A stretch of DNA of 64,000 nucleotides from DASPHG01 sp963748315 (GCA_963748315.1 CAVVIK010000006.1:930001-994000), one strand, 5' to 3'. Numbered from the stretch's first letter, positions 33,716 through 42,609 are shown. Numbers and translations are program-made. The notes: generated by a model not told the origin, from the sequence alone.

Positions 33716-34804
33716 GTGCCGCTGCGCCGTGCGCTGGATCAGGTTGAGCCATATCGGCCGCAGCGGCCGATGCACGAGCTGCAACGCGAGCTCGGACTGG
33801 ACCGGATGGTCAAGCTGGCGTCCAACGAAGGCGCGTTCGGCCCGTTGCCTGCGGCCGTCGCCGCGTTCGAGGCCGCAGCGGGGTCGCTGAACCGGTACCC
33901 GGACGCGGGCGGGATGCGTCTGCGCGAGGAGCTGGCCCGCCGGCACGAACTGCCGCTCGAGCAGGTCGTGCTCGGGAACGGTGCCGACGAGCTGATCCGG
34001 CTGTGCGCCGTCGCGACACTCGACGCCGGGGACCGCGCGATACTGCCGTGGCCCTCGTTCCCGAGCTACGTCGTGTCCGCCGCGAGCGCCGGCGCGGTGC
34101 CCGTGATGGTGCCGCTCGACGGACGCCGCATCGACCTCGACCGCCTCCTGAGCGAGGCGAACTACGGGGCGAAGCTGCTCTACCTGCCGAACCCGAACAA
34201 CCCCACTGGCGTGCTGCTCGACCGGGCAGACGTTCGGAGGCTGCTCGACGAGGTGCCGCCCGACGTCCTGGTCGTGCTCGACGAGGCGTACGCGGAGTAC
34301 GCCGACCCGGAGCCCGAGGGGCCGGATCTCTTGCGCGACGGTCGCGAGCGGCTGTGCGTCCTGCGCACGTTCTCGAAGGTCTACGGGCTCGCGGCGCTGC
34401 GCGTGGGCTACGCACTCGCGTCGCCGGCGATCGCGGACGGGCTCGACCGCGTGCGGCCGATCTTCAACGTGAACCAGCCGGCCCAGGAGGCGGCACTCGC
34501 CTCGCTTCACGAGCAGCACGCGATCGGCGGTCGCGTCGCGCACGCGCGCAACGCGCGCGAGCAGATCCGCGCCGCGCTCGCGGGAGCGGGCCTCGATCCG
34601 GAGCCCTCCCAGGCGAACTTCGTCTACGCGGATGTCCCCGGCGGTGACGCGGCCGGACTCGCCGACCGGCTGCTGCGTGCAGGCTTCATCGTGCGCGAGC
34701 TAGCCGGCTTCGGCGCGCCGGGCGCGATCCGTGTGACCGCGGGCACCGATGAGGAGAACGCGCTCTTCGCCGCCGCGCTTCCGGACGTCGTCAGCTCGCG
34801 CTGA
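33716..34804 (+). CDS. hisC: Histidinol-phosphate aminotransferase-like protein HisC
   Basis: 362 residues from GTG 33716. Fold-type I PLP aminotransferase with KLASNEGAFGPLP, the substrate-side YLPNPNNPTG, and the PLP lysine in RTFSKVYGLAALRVGYA. It moves an amino group from glutamate to imidazole-acetol phosphate in histidine synthesis; a paralogue could serve aromatic amino acids. No other his gene is near, so the assignment is by family. It overlaps the convergent gene by 14 bp. Confidence 0.85.
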   Translation: MPLRRALDQVEPYRPQRPMHELQRELGLDRMVKLASNEGAFGPLPAAVAAFEAAAGSLNRYPDAGGMRLREELARRHELPLEQVVLGNGADELIRLCAVATLDAGDRAILPWPSFPSYVVSAASAGAVPVMVPLDGRRIDLDRLLSEANYGAKLLYLPNPNNPTGVLLDRADVRRLLDEVPPDVLVVLDEAYAEYADPEPEGPDLLRDGRERLCVLRTFSKVYGLAALRVGYALASPAIADGLDRVRPIFNVNQPAQEAALASLHEQHAIGGRVAHARNAREQIRAALAGAGLDPEPSQANFVYADVPGGDAAGLADRLLRAGFIVRELAGFGAPGAIRVTAGTDEENALFAAALPDVVSSR

Positions 34805-35345
34805 CGACAGGCACGCAATACGCGCCCTCGGAGTAGCCCTCCTTGCCGAGGCCGAACGCCCAGTTGAAGCGCGCGCGCCAGTTCTCCCACGCGATCGCCG
34901 CGGTCAGCTCGACCAGCTGCTGCTCGTCGAAGTGGGCGTGAAGCTGCTCGAAGAGCTCGTCCGATACCTCGACCGGCGTGCGGGAGATCGCGTCCGCGTA
35001 CGCGAGCACGAGCTTGTCCTTCTCGTCGAGACGCTCGCTCGCCTCCCAGTCGACCAGGTCCTTCAGCTCGTCGTCGGACAGGCCGGACTCGCGCGCGATC
35101 ATCGAGCCGATGTCGACGCAGAACTCGCATCCCACGACCATCGCGGCGCGCAGCTCGCCGAGCGCCTTGTAGCGATCCGGCACCGACGACGACCGCTCGA
35201 GCGCCATCTCGAAGCCGCTCATCGCGCCGAACATCTTCGTGTGGTGTGCGGCGACCGCGAACGGCTCGGGCACCCGGCCCAGCCGCTTGCGCGCCATCGA
35301 GTACGCGACCTTACGGAGCGGTCCGCGCTCTGGTGCCCCCTGCAT
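34791..35345 (-). CDS. Carboxymuconolactone decarboxylase/AhpD-family protein
   Basis: 184 residues from ATG 35345 (or 189 from ATG 35360). The AhpD-type CxxC motif is GCEFCVDIGSMIA at about residue 73, with the partner His-like region KLVLAYADAISR. These proteins act as peroxidase-linked thiol reductants or in protocatechuate breakdown. It follows a membrane-protein gene on the same strand. Its 5' end overlaps that gene's last codons slightly, so the true start may be further downstream. Confidence 0.78.
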   Translation of the reverse strand: MQGAPERGPLRKVAYSMARKRLGRVPEPFAVAAHHTKMFGAMSGFEMALERSSSVPDRYKALGELRAAMVVGCEFCVDIGSMIARESGLSDDELKDLVDWEASERLDEKDKLVLAYADAISRTPVEVSDELFEQLHAHFDEQQLVELTAAIAWENWRARFNWAFGLGKEGYSEGAYCVPVVSAS

Positions 35346-35766
35346 CCTCTGCTGTGTCATTCATGCTCCTCACGAGTAGGCCACCGGGCAGGACGATGTA
35401 CACGAACAGGCCGAGGAGATTGGCGATCGCGTCGCCCGTCCCGAACCTGTCGATCGTCACCAGGTGGTAGACGAAATGGATGCTGGCTCCCGCGAGCCAG
35501 CTGATCGTCGCGAGCTGTACGACGCGGCGGTCGAGCCAGATGCCGGCGAGCACGAGGGCCAGGAGCGCACCGAGCGTGTAGGCGCCGTAGTCGTAGATCA
35601 GGTGCTCGTTGTAGGCGGGATAGGCCTCGACCCATCCGCGCCCGAGCGGGAAGCTGTCGTAGAAGCTCCTCGGCGCGATCAGCGCCTGAAGCGTGACTCC
35701 CAGCTGAGCGAACGCCAAGGCGAACAGGCCGTAGCGGTACGGGTTGGCCGGGAGCCGGTCCCTCAT
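35311..35766 (-). CDS. Four-helix membrane protein (DoxX-like appearance)
   Basis: 151 residues. Hydrophobic segments at about residues 12-30, 60-80, 88-108 and 118-138. It opens MRDRLPANPYRYGLFALAFAQ, and an Asp/Tyr loop (YNEHLIYDYGAY) precedes helix 2. The size and helix spacing recall DoxX/DUF4345-type proteins; no catalytic motif. It lies immediately downstream of a methyltransferase on the same strand. The start ATG at 35766 is preferred because longer frames are antisense to that methyltransferase. Confidence 0.65.
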   Translation of the reverse strand: MRDRLPANPYRYGLFALAFAQLGVTLQALIAPRSFYDSFPLGRGWVEAYPAYNEHLIYDYGAYTLGALLALVLAGIWLDRRVVQLATISWLAGASIHFVYHLVTIDRFGTGDAIANLLGLFVYIVLPGGLLVRSMNDTAEDAGGTRARTAP

Positions 35767-35771
35767 GTCAC

Positions 35772-36680
35772 CTATACGGGCTTCCTCGCAGAGATGAGCA
35801 GGTTGTAGAAGATCGCCGCCGGGAGCCGCTGCTCGAGCACGGCGCGGTCGAGCGCCTGGAGCGTGAGATAGCCGCGGTACGCGTACTGGCGCCATAGCCA
35901 TGGCACGCCCTCGGGCTCCGCGGTCGCCTCGAGCGTGCGGTTCATCCAGCCGAACCAGGTCGCCGTCAGTTCCTCGCCCGCGACGTGCACGTGCTCGAAG
36001 TCGTTGTCGCGAGCGAGCGTGCCGAGCCTGCGCGGGGTGAAGGCGTGCACGTCCACCAGCCACTCGAGGTTGGCCTCCTCGCGGTCGTCGGGCTCGGCGA
36101 AGTAGTCGCGCTTCGTCGCGCGCATCAGGCGGCGCCACGCCGGCGCGAGCGCGACCGCCGCGCGCTTCGGTACCTGCGATATGAGATCGCCGTAGCGCGA
36201 CGGCTCGCCGCAGAAGGCGAGCGTCCCGCCGGGCCTCAGCACGCGCTGGAACTCCGCGAACGCTGCATCCAGGTCGGGCAGGTGGTGAAGAACGGCGTGT
36301 CCGAAGACGAGGTCGAACGATTCGTCCGCGAACGGAAGCTTGTCGGCCTCGCACCGGATCGTCTTCACGTCGAGGCCGAGCCGACCTGCGGACGCCGACA
36401 GCGTCTCGAGCATCCCGGGGGAGATGTCGGTCGCGACCGCCTCGCGGATCACCCCGGCGCGGAGCAGGTTCAGCGTGAAGTAGCCGGTGCCGGCGCCGAT
36501 CTCGAGCGCGCGGCCGTAGCGGCCGGGCTCGTCGCCGAGTGCCTTGGCGAGCTTGCCGGTGACCTGGGCCTGGCCCGGCTCGCCGTAGTCGATTCCCCAC
36601 TTCGCGTCGTAGTCCGCGGCCGCGAGATCGTGGTAACGGATGTTGACGTCGCGGATCTTGTCGGTGGTCGCGGGGGCCAT
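35772..36680 (-). CDS. SAM-dependent methyltransferase
   Basis: 302 residues. SAM-binding motif I is RALEIGAGTGYFTLNLL, motif II contains KLPFADESFDLVFGHAVLHH, and motif III reads VLRPGGTLAF. These mark a class I UbiE/COQ5-like methyltransferase. The C-terminal third (residues ~180-302) is unusual in length and aromatic-rich. The target is unknown. Divergent from the MGLP-like cluster methyltransferase with a 32-bp gap, so shared control is possible. Confidence 0.85.
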   Translation of the reverse strand: MAPATTDKIRDVNIRYHDLAAADYDAKWGIDYGEPGQAQVTGKLAKALGDEPGRYGRALEIGAGTGYFTLNLLRAGVIREAVATDISPGMLETLSASAGRLGLDVKTIRCEADKLPFADESFDLVFGHAVLHHLPDLDAAFAEFQRVLRPGGTLAFCGEPSRYGDLISQVPKRAAVALAPAWRRLMRATKRDYFAEPDDREEANLEWLVDVHAFTPRRLGTLARDNDFEHVHVAGEELTATWFGWMNRTLEATAEPEGVPWLWRQYAYRGYLTLQALDRAVLEQRLPAAIFYNLLISARKPV

Positions 36681-36712
36681 CGGAAGGGCGCGAGACTATA
36701 TTCGCCGCCGTT

Positions 36713-37489
36713 TTGCAGGCAGAAGCCGCTCACTACACCCAACGCAACCAGCCCGAGGGCGTCCCGCCGCTCTCGCTCACGGGCGAGCGGACGCTGCCCG
36801 ACGTGCCGGAGGAGAACTACTGGTTCCAGCGCCACCTCGCCGTGTACCGCTGGATCGCGGAGCGCGTCGCGGGGCTCGACGTGGTCGACATGGCCTGCGG
36901 AGAGGGGTACGGCACCGCCGAGCTCGCGCGGCGTGCGGCGCGCGTGACCGGGGTGGACGCCAACCCGGAGGCGTTCGAACACGCGCGGCTCAAGTACACG
37001 CGCCCGGGAATCTCGTTCGAGCGCGATCTCGTCGAGTCATGGTCGGGCGAGTGCGACGCGGTCGTCTTCCTCCAGACGATCGAGCACGTCGAGGACCCGA
37101 AGGCGATCCTCGAGCACTTCCGCTCAATCGCGGGCACCGCGTACGTGTCCACGCCGAACGTGCTGACGCTCGCACCCGAAGGCGCCGAGAAGTCGGGGAA
37201 CCCCTGGCACGTGAAGGAGTACCGCGCCGATGAGTTCCGTGAGCTCTGCGAGTCCGTCTTCGACCGCGTCGAGATCCACGGCCTCTTTCACGCACGCAAG
37301 CTGTGGCTCCACGAGAAGGCGATCGCCGCCGGCTGGGACTCGCTCCATCCGCGGCTCGGCATCACGAAGCGCTTCTACGACTGGTTCACGCCGGCGATCA
37401 ATCACAGCGACTTCCGGATAGTCGGCCCGGAGGGAATTACTGGCGCTCGACTAGATAGAGCACTCGACTTCGTCGGAGTGCTCAGATGA
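36713..37489 (+). CDS. SAM-dependent methyltransferase of alpha-glucan cluster (Rv3030-like)
   Basis: 258 residues from TTG 36713. Motif I reads VVDMACGEGYGTAELARR, motif II VFLQTIEHVEDPKAIL and the post-III region AGTAYVSTPNVLT. The stop overlaps the GH57 gene by ATGA. The order methyltransferase, GH57, GT4 matches mycobacterial Rv3030-Rv3031-Rv3032, which make methylglucose lipopolysaccharide and related glucans. Sugar O-methylation here is inferred from that context. Confidence 0.8.
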   Translation: MQAEAAHYTQRNQPEGVPPLSLTGERTLPDVPEENYWFQRHLAVYRWIAERVAGLDVVDMACGEGYGTAELARRAARVTGVDANPEAFEHARLKYTRPGISFERDLVESWSGECDAVVFLQTIEHVEDPKAILEHFRSIAGTAYVSTPNVLTLAPEGAEKSGNPWHVKEYRADEFRELCESVFDRVEIHGLFHARKLWLHEKAIAAGWDSLHPRLGITKRFYDWFTPAINHSDFRIVGPEGITGARLDRALDFVGVLR

Positions 37490-38919
37490 ACCGCGGCAGC
37501 CTCGCCCTCGTCCTCCACACGCACATGCCGTACGTGGAGGGCTTCGGCACGTGGCCGTTCGGCGAGGAGTGGCTGTGGGAGGCCGTTGCCGGCGTCTACA
37601 TCCCGTTGCTCGACGTGCTGGAGGGCGCGCCCGTGACCGTGAGCCTGACGCCGGTGCTCTGCGACCAGCTCGAGGCGATGCGCGGGGACGCCGGCGACCG
37701 CTACCTGCGCTTCCTGCGCGAGATCCGGGCGCCCATCCACGCCGAGGATTCGACCGGGCTCGACGCAACGGGCAAGCCGGAGCTGGCGGCTGAGCTGCGG
37801 CGCGCCGCGGGCGACTACGTGCGCGGCGACGAGGAGTTCGAGCGCCGCGGCCGCGACCTGATCGCGGCGTTCGCGGGCCTCGGCACGGAGCTGTGGACGT
37901 CAACGGCGACGCACGCGGTGCTGCCGCTGCTCGCGACCGACCCGGGCCTGCGGCTGCAGGTGGCCGCGGGCGTCGCGTCGCACGAGCGGCGCTTCGGCGA
38001 GGGATGGAGCGGCGGCTTCTGGCTGCCCGAGTGCGCGTACGAGCCCGGTCTCGAGCGCGACCTCGCCGAGCACGGCGTGCGCGCGTTCTGCGTCGACCAG
38101 ACCGAAGCGCACGGGATCGGGGCGCTCGAGCACCTGGAGCCGGTCGCCACGGAGCCCGGCCCGGTGGCGGTGCCGCTCGATTGGCAGACCGTGGAGCTCG
38201 TGTGGGGAGCGCAGGGATACCCGTCGCACGCGGACTACCGCGACTACCACGGGCGCACGCTGCACGACCTGAAGCCGTGGTCGAACGGCGGCCGGCCCTA
38301 CGACTACGCTCACGCCCTCGAGCTCGCGGGCGAGCACGCACACGACTTCGTCCGCCGGGTCACCGAACGGCTCGACGCCTACGCGGCCGAACGCGGCCGC
38401 CCGGGCCTGCTCTGCTGCGCGCTCGACACGGAGCTGCTCGGCCACTGGTGGTACGAGGGCCCCGCCTGGCTCGCCGAGGTGCTCTCGGCCGCGGAGGCGG
38501 AGGGGCTCGAGCTGACGACCCTGCCAGCGGGGCTGGAGCACGTGGAGCCTGTCGAGCGCGAGCTGGCGGCGTCCACGTGGGGCTCGCCGAAGGACCTCTC
38601 GACGTGGGACTCGGCACGAGTGGCGGAGATCGCGTTCACCGCCCGCGGCGCGGAGCTCTCCACGATCGCGGCGGCGGCCAGCGGGCATCCCGGGCCCGCG
38701 CTCGAGCGCGCCGCGCGCGAGCTGTTCGCGATCCAGTCGAGTGACTGGGCGTTCCTGATGACGCGCGATCTGGCCGCCGACTACCCGCTGGAGCGCGTGC
38801 GCAGCCACGCCGCCGAGCTGACCAGCGCGCTCGGGGCTCTAGACTCCGCGCCGCTGCCGGACCCCGAGCTGCGCTCACTTGCGCCAGAGCTCGATCTGGC
38901 TCCGCTCGTGTCGCCTTGA
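37486..38919 (+). CDS. GH57 1,4-alpha-glucan branching enzyme (Rv3031-like)
   Basis: 477 residues. GH57 regions are LALVLHTHMPYVEG near the N-terminus, the nucleophile Glu in GGFWLPECAYEPG (about residue 182) and the acid Asp in CALDTELLGHWWYEG. The C-terminal part is helical. It transfers alpha-1,4 chains to alpha-1,6 branches in cytosolic glucans. It is coupled to the methyltransferase (ATGA) and to the GT4 gene (TTGA), giving a three-gene operon. Confidence 0.9.
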   Translation: MNRGSLALVLHTHMPYVEGFGTWPFGEEWLWEAVAGVYIPLLDVLEGAPVTVSLTPVLCDQLEAMRGDAGDRYLRFLREIRAPIHAEDSTGLDATGKPELAAELRRAAGDYVRGDEEFERRGRDLIAAFAGLGTELWTSTATHAVLPLLATDPGLRLQVAAGVASHERRFGEGWSGGFWLPECAYEPGLERDLAEHGVRAFCVDQTEAHGIGALEHLEPVATEPGPVAVPLDWQTVELVWGAQGYPSHADYRDYHGRTLHDLKPWSNGGRPYDYAHALELAGEHAHDFVRRVTERLDAYAAERGRPGLLCCALDTELLGHWWYEGPAWLAEVLSAAEAEGLELTTLPAGLEHVEPVERELAASTWGSPKDLSTWDSARVAEIAFTARGAELSTIAAAASGHPGPALERAARELFAIQSSDWAFLMTRDLAADYPLERVRSHAAELTSALGALDSAPLPDPELRSLAPELDLAPLVSP

Positions 38920-40106
38920 CCAACATGCGCCCGCTGATCCTCTCCTGGGAGTACCCGCCGTTGATCGAAGGAGGTCTCGCGCGTCACGTGCGCAAGCTCG
39001 CCGAGAACCTCGCCGACCAGGGCATCGAGCCGCACGTCCTCACGCGCGGCCACGAGGAGTCGCCCGCCGAGGAGGAGGTGAACGGCGTGCTCGTCCATCG
39101 AGTGCGCGAGCCGAAGCGCCCCGGCGAGCTCGGTGAGTTCGTCACCTGGATCGAGCACATGAACGCCGACATGCTCGCGGCGGGTGTCGAGCTGGGGGAC
39201 AGGTACGACTTCGATGTCGTGCACGGACACGACTGGCTCGTCGCCGTCGCCGGCGACCACCTCGCCAATCGCTTCCGCTGCCCGTTCGCCGTCACGATCC
39301 ACGCGACCGAGTACGGCCGCCATCAGGGCTGGGTCGACAAGCATCCGCAGTCGCACATCCACGGTGTCGAGCGCTGGATGGCCAACCGCGCCGAGCGGGT
39401 GATCACGTGCTCGTCGTACATGCGCGAGCACGTGGCCGACATCTACGGGCTCGAGGAGGAGCGGGTGACCGTGATCCCGAACGGGATCGATCCGGACGAC
39501 CTCGTCACGGTGCCGAATCTCGACGACCTGCGGCTGCGGTTCGCGCAGCCCGACGAGCAGCTTGTCCTCCTGGTGGGTCGGCTCGTCTACGAGAAGGGCT
39601 TCCAGCTCGCGCTCGAGGCGCTGCCCGGGCTGATCGAGCGGGTGGGGAAGGTGCGCTTCCTCGTCGCCGGCTCGGGCACGCACGAGCAGGAGCTGCGCCA
39701 GCAGGCGACCGCGCTGGGCCTCGACGATCACGGCACGTTCCTCGGCTGGATCGGGGACGACGTCCTCCACTCGCTCTACCGGATCGCCGATCTCACGGTC
39801 GTGCCGTCGATCTACGAGCCGTTCGGGCTCGTCGCGCTCGAGGCGATGGCCTCAGGCTGCCCGTGCCTCGTCGCGGACACCGGTGGGTTGCGCGAGGTCG
39901 TGCCGAACGAGGACGTCGGGTTGCGCTTCGAGGCGCGCGATCCGCAGTCGCTGTCGGCGATGGCGGAGCGGCTGTTGACCGACGTCGAGCTGCGCGACCG
40001 GCTGGTCGCCGAGGCCTCCGAGCACGTGCTGACGTTCGACTGGGCCGACGTCGCGCGCCAGGCGCGCGCCGTCTACGCCGAGCTGGCCGGCTCGCGCGTC
40101 AGCTAG
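38916..40106 (+). CDS. GT4 alpha-glucosyltransferase (Rv3032-like)
   Basis: 396 residues from TTG 38916 (ATG 38925 is possible). GT-B fold: N-terminal GGLARHVRKLAENLADQG, central VHGHDWLVA, and C-terminal VGRLVYEKGFQLALEALP plus the nucleotide-sugar site SIYEPFGLVALEAMASG. It elongates an alpha-1,4-glucan from an ADP- or UDP-glucose donor. It is the third gene of the cluster. The 3' end overlaps the convergent topoisomerase by 4 bp. Confidence 0.9.
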   Translation: MTNMRPLILSWEYPPLIEGGLARHVRKLAENLADQGIEPHVLTRGHEESPAEEEVNGVLVHRVREPKRPGELGEFVTWIEHMNADMLAAGVELGDRYDFDVVHGHDWLVAVAGDHLANRFRCPFAVTIHATEYGRHQGWVDKHPQSHIHGVERWMANRAERVITCSSYMREHVADIYGLEEERVTVIPNGIDPDDLVTVPNLDDLRLRFAQPDEQLVLLVGRLVYEKGFQLALEALPGLIERVGKVRFLVAGSGTHEQELRQQATALGLDDHGTFLGWIGDDVLHSLYRIADLTVVPSIYEPFGLVALEAMASGCPCLVADTGGLREVVPNEDVGLRFEARDPQSLSAMAERLLTDVELRDRLVAEASEHVLTFDWADVARQARAVYAELAGSRVS

Positions 40107-41197
40107 GCCGCCAGCTTCTCCAGCTCGCCGACGGCCTCGACGTGGTCGGAGTCCTCGTCCTCTGCGATCAGGTCGAGCACCGCTTCCTCGGCAGCGCCGT
40201 GGATCGAGGCCAGGTCCGCCTCGTCGCCGAGCTGCGGCAGGACGCCGCTGATCGTGAGCCCCGAGTCGAAGCGGTCGAAGACGCGCGGGTCGATGTAGGA
40301 GGCGCGGCAAACGGCCGGCGTGTTGCCGAGGTAGTGGGCAACCTCTTTGACGGCGTGCGTCACCGCGCGCTTGCGCGCGGTCTTCGAGTGCTGCTGAGCT
40401 GGGCCCGAAACGGCCAGCGCGACGGCGGCGAGCAGGGTCGCGTTCCAGGTGCGGAACGCCTTCGCCGAGAAGTCCTCGTGCGCGACGGCCTTGATGTAGC
40501 CGTTGATGTCCTCGGAGCGCACGTCGGTCCAGCGGCGGCCGGCCTTGTAGGCGAGTAACTCGTCGCCGCCAGAACGGCGGCGCTTCAGGGTCTGCACGAT
40601 CTCGAAGACCTCGGGGTCGACGATCGACTGCTCGCGGCGCTTGCCGCTCTTGGCCGGGTAGTCGAACTGGATGAAGTCGGGCTCGGTCAGCGTGACGTGC
40701 TCCTTGCGCATCGTGGCGAGCCCGTAGGAGTCGTTCGACTCGGCGTAGTCCTCGCCGCCGATGCGGAAGAAGCCGCGGTCAAGCAGCCGCACGGCGCAGG
40801 CCAGCACGCGCTGCTGGTCGAGCTCGGGTCGCCGCAGATCGCGCTTCACGCGCTTGCGCAGCTGGGGCAGGCAGCGGGCGAACCTCACCATCTCGTCGAA
40901 CTTCTCCTGGTCCCGCCGCTCGCGCCACTTGCGGTGGTAGACGTACTGCTTGCGGCCGCGCGCGTCGAGGCCGGTCGCCTGGATGTGCCCCATCGGGTAC
41001 GGACAGATCCAGACGTCCTTCCAGGCCGGCGGGATCACGAGCTCGCCGATCCGCTCCAGAACCTCCGGGTCTTCGACCCGCGTTCCGTCCTGGTCCAGGT
41101 ACTCGAATCCGCGACCGCGTCGGCGACGGCTGATGCCGGGCGCCGAGCAGTCCACTCTGCGCAACCGGCTGCTCACAGAGGGCATGCGTACCCGCAT
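40103..41197 (-). CDS. Eukaryote-like DNA topoisomerase IB
   Basis: 364 residues from ATG 41197. An N-terminal bacterial topo IB region (PPAWKDVWICPYPMGHIQA) leads to the catalytic core with HRKWRERRDQEKFDEM, KAFRTWNATLLAAV and the active-site Tyr in PAVCRASYIDPRVFD. It relaxes supercoils by forming a 3'-phosphotyrosyl intermediate. The C-terminal tail is acidic. It is divergent from a small Pro-rich ORF, with 24 bp between starts. Confidence 0.92.
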   Translation of the reverse strand: MRVRMPSVSSRLRRVDCSAPGISRRRRGRGFEYLDQDGTRVEDPEVLERIGELVIPPAWKDVWICPYPMGHIQATGLDARGRKQYVYHRKWRERRDQEKFDEMVRFARCLPQLRKRVKRDLRRPELDQQRVLACAVRLLDRGFFRIGGEDYAESNDSYGLATMRKEHVTLTEPDFIQFDYPAKSGKRREQSIVDPEVFEIVQTLKRRRSGGDELLAYKAGRRWTDVRSEDINGYIKAVAHEDFSAKAFRTWNATLLAAVALAVSGPAQQHSKTARKRAVTHAVKEVAHYLGNTPAVCRASYIDPRVFDRFDSGLTISGVLPQLGDEADLASIHGAAEEAVLDLIAEDEDSDHVEAVGELEKLAA

Positions 41198-41221
41198 GGC
41201 TGATCCGGGTAACAAGTGGCC

Positions 41222-41371
41222 ATGACGACGACGCTCGAAGTCCCGGAGACGCCCGACACGCCGGCCGTGCCCGAGCCGGCGCCGCCGGTGGAGCCAGAGC
41301 CGGGCACGCCGGACGTGCCGCAGACGGATCCACGGGGCCCCGAGACGCCGCCGGACTCGCCGCCCGACTAA
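41222..41371 (+). CDS. Small Pro/Thr/Glu-rich protein (49 residues)
   Basis: ATG 41222 to TAA 41371. The product reads MTTTLEVPETPDTPAVPEP and continues in the same Pro/Glu/Thr/Asp pattern to its end. It is acidic and certainly disordered. The regular codon periodicity and a stop at the composition boundary support translation, but low-complexity sequence can arise by chance. No function known. Confidence 0.45.
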   Translation: MTTTLEVPETPDTPAVPEPAPPVEPEPGTPDVPQTDPRGPETPPDSPPD

Positions 41372-41394
41372 CCCGGCCGAGCCACTTCGTCGCG

Positions 41395-41420
41395 GTTTAC
41401 TGCCGGACCGCGCGGGCTAT
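41395..41420 (+). promoter_or_regulatory. SigB/SigF-like promoter before the GlsB-like gene
   Basis: GTTT, 15 bp, GGGCTAT, with the ATG ten bases further on. It resembles the general-stress sigma consensus GTTT-N14-16-GGGTAT. Two more genes in the window have the same layout with identical spacing (44273 and 46481). Confidence 0.45.
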
Positions 41421-41429
41421 GCCAAGAGC

Positions 41430-41699
41430 ATGGACATCATTCTTTACCTGGCCCTGCTCGCACTGACGGGCCTCCTTGTAGGAGCGCTCGGACGCCTGGC
41501 CCTGCCGGGGCCGGACCCGATGTCGCTCGGGCAGACGATGCTCGTCGGGATAGCGGCGACCTTCATCGTCGGCCTGCTCAGCTGGGCGCTATTCGGCGCC
41601 GAGGGCGGAAGCATTCTGCTGTCGGTGCTGGTGGCGATGGGGATCGTGTGGCTGATCCGCCGTTCGCGCGATCGCGCGGCCGCGGCGCCCACGGCTTAG
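41430..41699 (+). CDS. GlsB/YeaQ/YmgE-family stress membrane protein
   Basis: 89 residues with three hydrophobic helices (LYLALLALTGLLVGALG, TMLVGIAATFIVGLLSW, ILLSVLVAMGIVWLI). This matches the small transglycosylase-associated family GlsB/YeaQ/YmgE, stress-induced inner-membrane proteins of unknown activity. A SigB-like promoter motif lies immediately upstream, which fits stress control. Confidence 0.8.
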   Translation: MDIILYLALLALTGLLVGALGRLALPGPDPMSLGQTMLVGIAATFIVGLLSWALFGAEGGSILLSVLVAMGIVWLIRRSRDRAAAAPTA

Positions 41700-41716
41700 C
41701 GCGGCCGCTAGATAGG

Positions 41717-42410
41717 TCAGCCCTCGACGCCGGTCGCGGTGTGGGGCGCGCCCACCGGCTTCGACTCGGGCGAGCCGCGCTGGCGCAGATAGATGCTCAA
41801 AACGGCCATGGAGCCCACCGCGAGGAACTCCGACTGCCAGTTCTGGAGCGTGTCGAACCAGAAGGACGAGCTGCCGACGTAGCCGAGCCAGGAGACCGCC
41901 GCCTCGCCGTGATCGGCGGCCTCGGCGTTGAACTCGGTCCAGCCCGTCACCGACTGGGCGAACCACGAAAGGAAGAAGACCAGCCCCATCACGAGCAGCA
42001 GCGAGTTCGAGTAGACCCACAGACGGAAGCCGCGCGCCTTCGCCCACCTCGGCGAGTTCTGCTGCGCGTGTCCGCCGACCTTCTGCTGCTGGTCGCTCTC
42101 GGTGCCCTGCCTTGCCCGGCTCCTTCGACTCGGGCGAGCCCCGCTGGATGAACCAGACGGTCGCGAGGATCATGAGGGAGAACTGGAGGTACTCCGACTG
42201 CCAGTTCTCCATCAGCGCCTGCCCGAAGTGCGACGTGAAGAGGTAGCGCCCGAACGAGATCAGCTGCGGCTGCTCGTGGTTGAGCGCGGCGTGCGAGGCC
42301 TCCTCGTCGTTGTAGAGGTCGTGTCCCGTGATCGCCAGGAACACCACGCTCAGCAGCAGGAGGGCGAGGAAGAAGAGCGACAGGCTCGAGTTCTCGACGA
42401 CCCGCCGCAT
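41717..42410 (-). CDS. DUF6766-like membrane protein, frameshifted
   Basis: The two halves resemble each other. Each has a helix, an acidic loop (LYNDEEASHAALNHEQPQL; FNAEAADHGEAAVSW), and an ending NWQSE(Y/F)L … QRGSPESK. The frame breaks at a CCC (42105-42107, plus strand). Removing one base restores EPGKAGTESDQQQKVGG and joins the halves into about 230 residues, typical for this family. ATG 42410 overlaps the small upstream TM gene by one base. Function unknown. Confidence 0.7.
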
Positions 42411-42505
42411 CAGTGGTGCCCGAGCCCGACGACGATGTACGTGACGAGCCCGACGGCAATCAGCGCGACGTAGACGACCGTCGGTACGACCATGTCCCGG
42501 TTCAT
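42410..42505 (-). CDS. 31-residue single-pass membrane peptide
   Basis: ATG 42505 to TGA 42410. The product starts MNRDMVVPTVVYVALIAVGL and ends GLGHH. It is one hydrophobic helix with a charged N-terminus. Its TGA overlaps the next gene's ATG (TGATG), so the two are coupled. It is likely a real micro-membrane protein partner of the DUF6766-like protein; this is an inference from the overlap. Confidence 0.5.
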   Translation of the reverse strand: MNRDMVVPTVVYVALIAVGLVTYIVVGLGHH

Positions 42506-42545
42506 GGCCGGGATGTTCGCGCGGGCGGCGGTCGGCTCTACTTCC

Positions 42546-42573
42546 TAAAGGGGGTCTGACCCTCTTTAAGAAC
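42546..42573. repeat. REP element left of RAYT-2
   Basis: TAAAGGGGGTCTGACCC followed by TCTTTAAGAAC. It is an imperfect palindrome, the inverse-centre form (TCTGA) of the repeat on the other side of RAYT-2. Confidence 0.8.
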
Positions 42574-42609
42574 GGGGCGGAACTCCTTCGCGTGGGCCTC
42601 CCCTCATTG

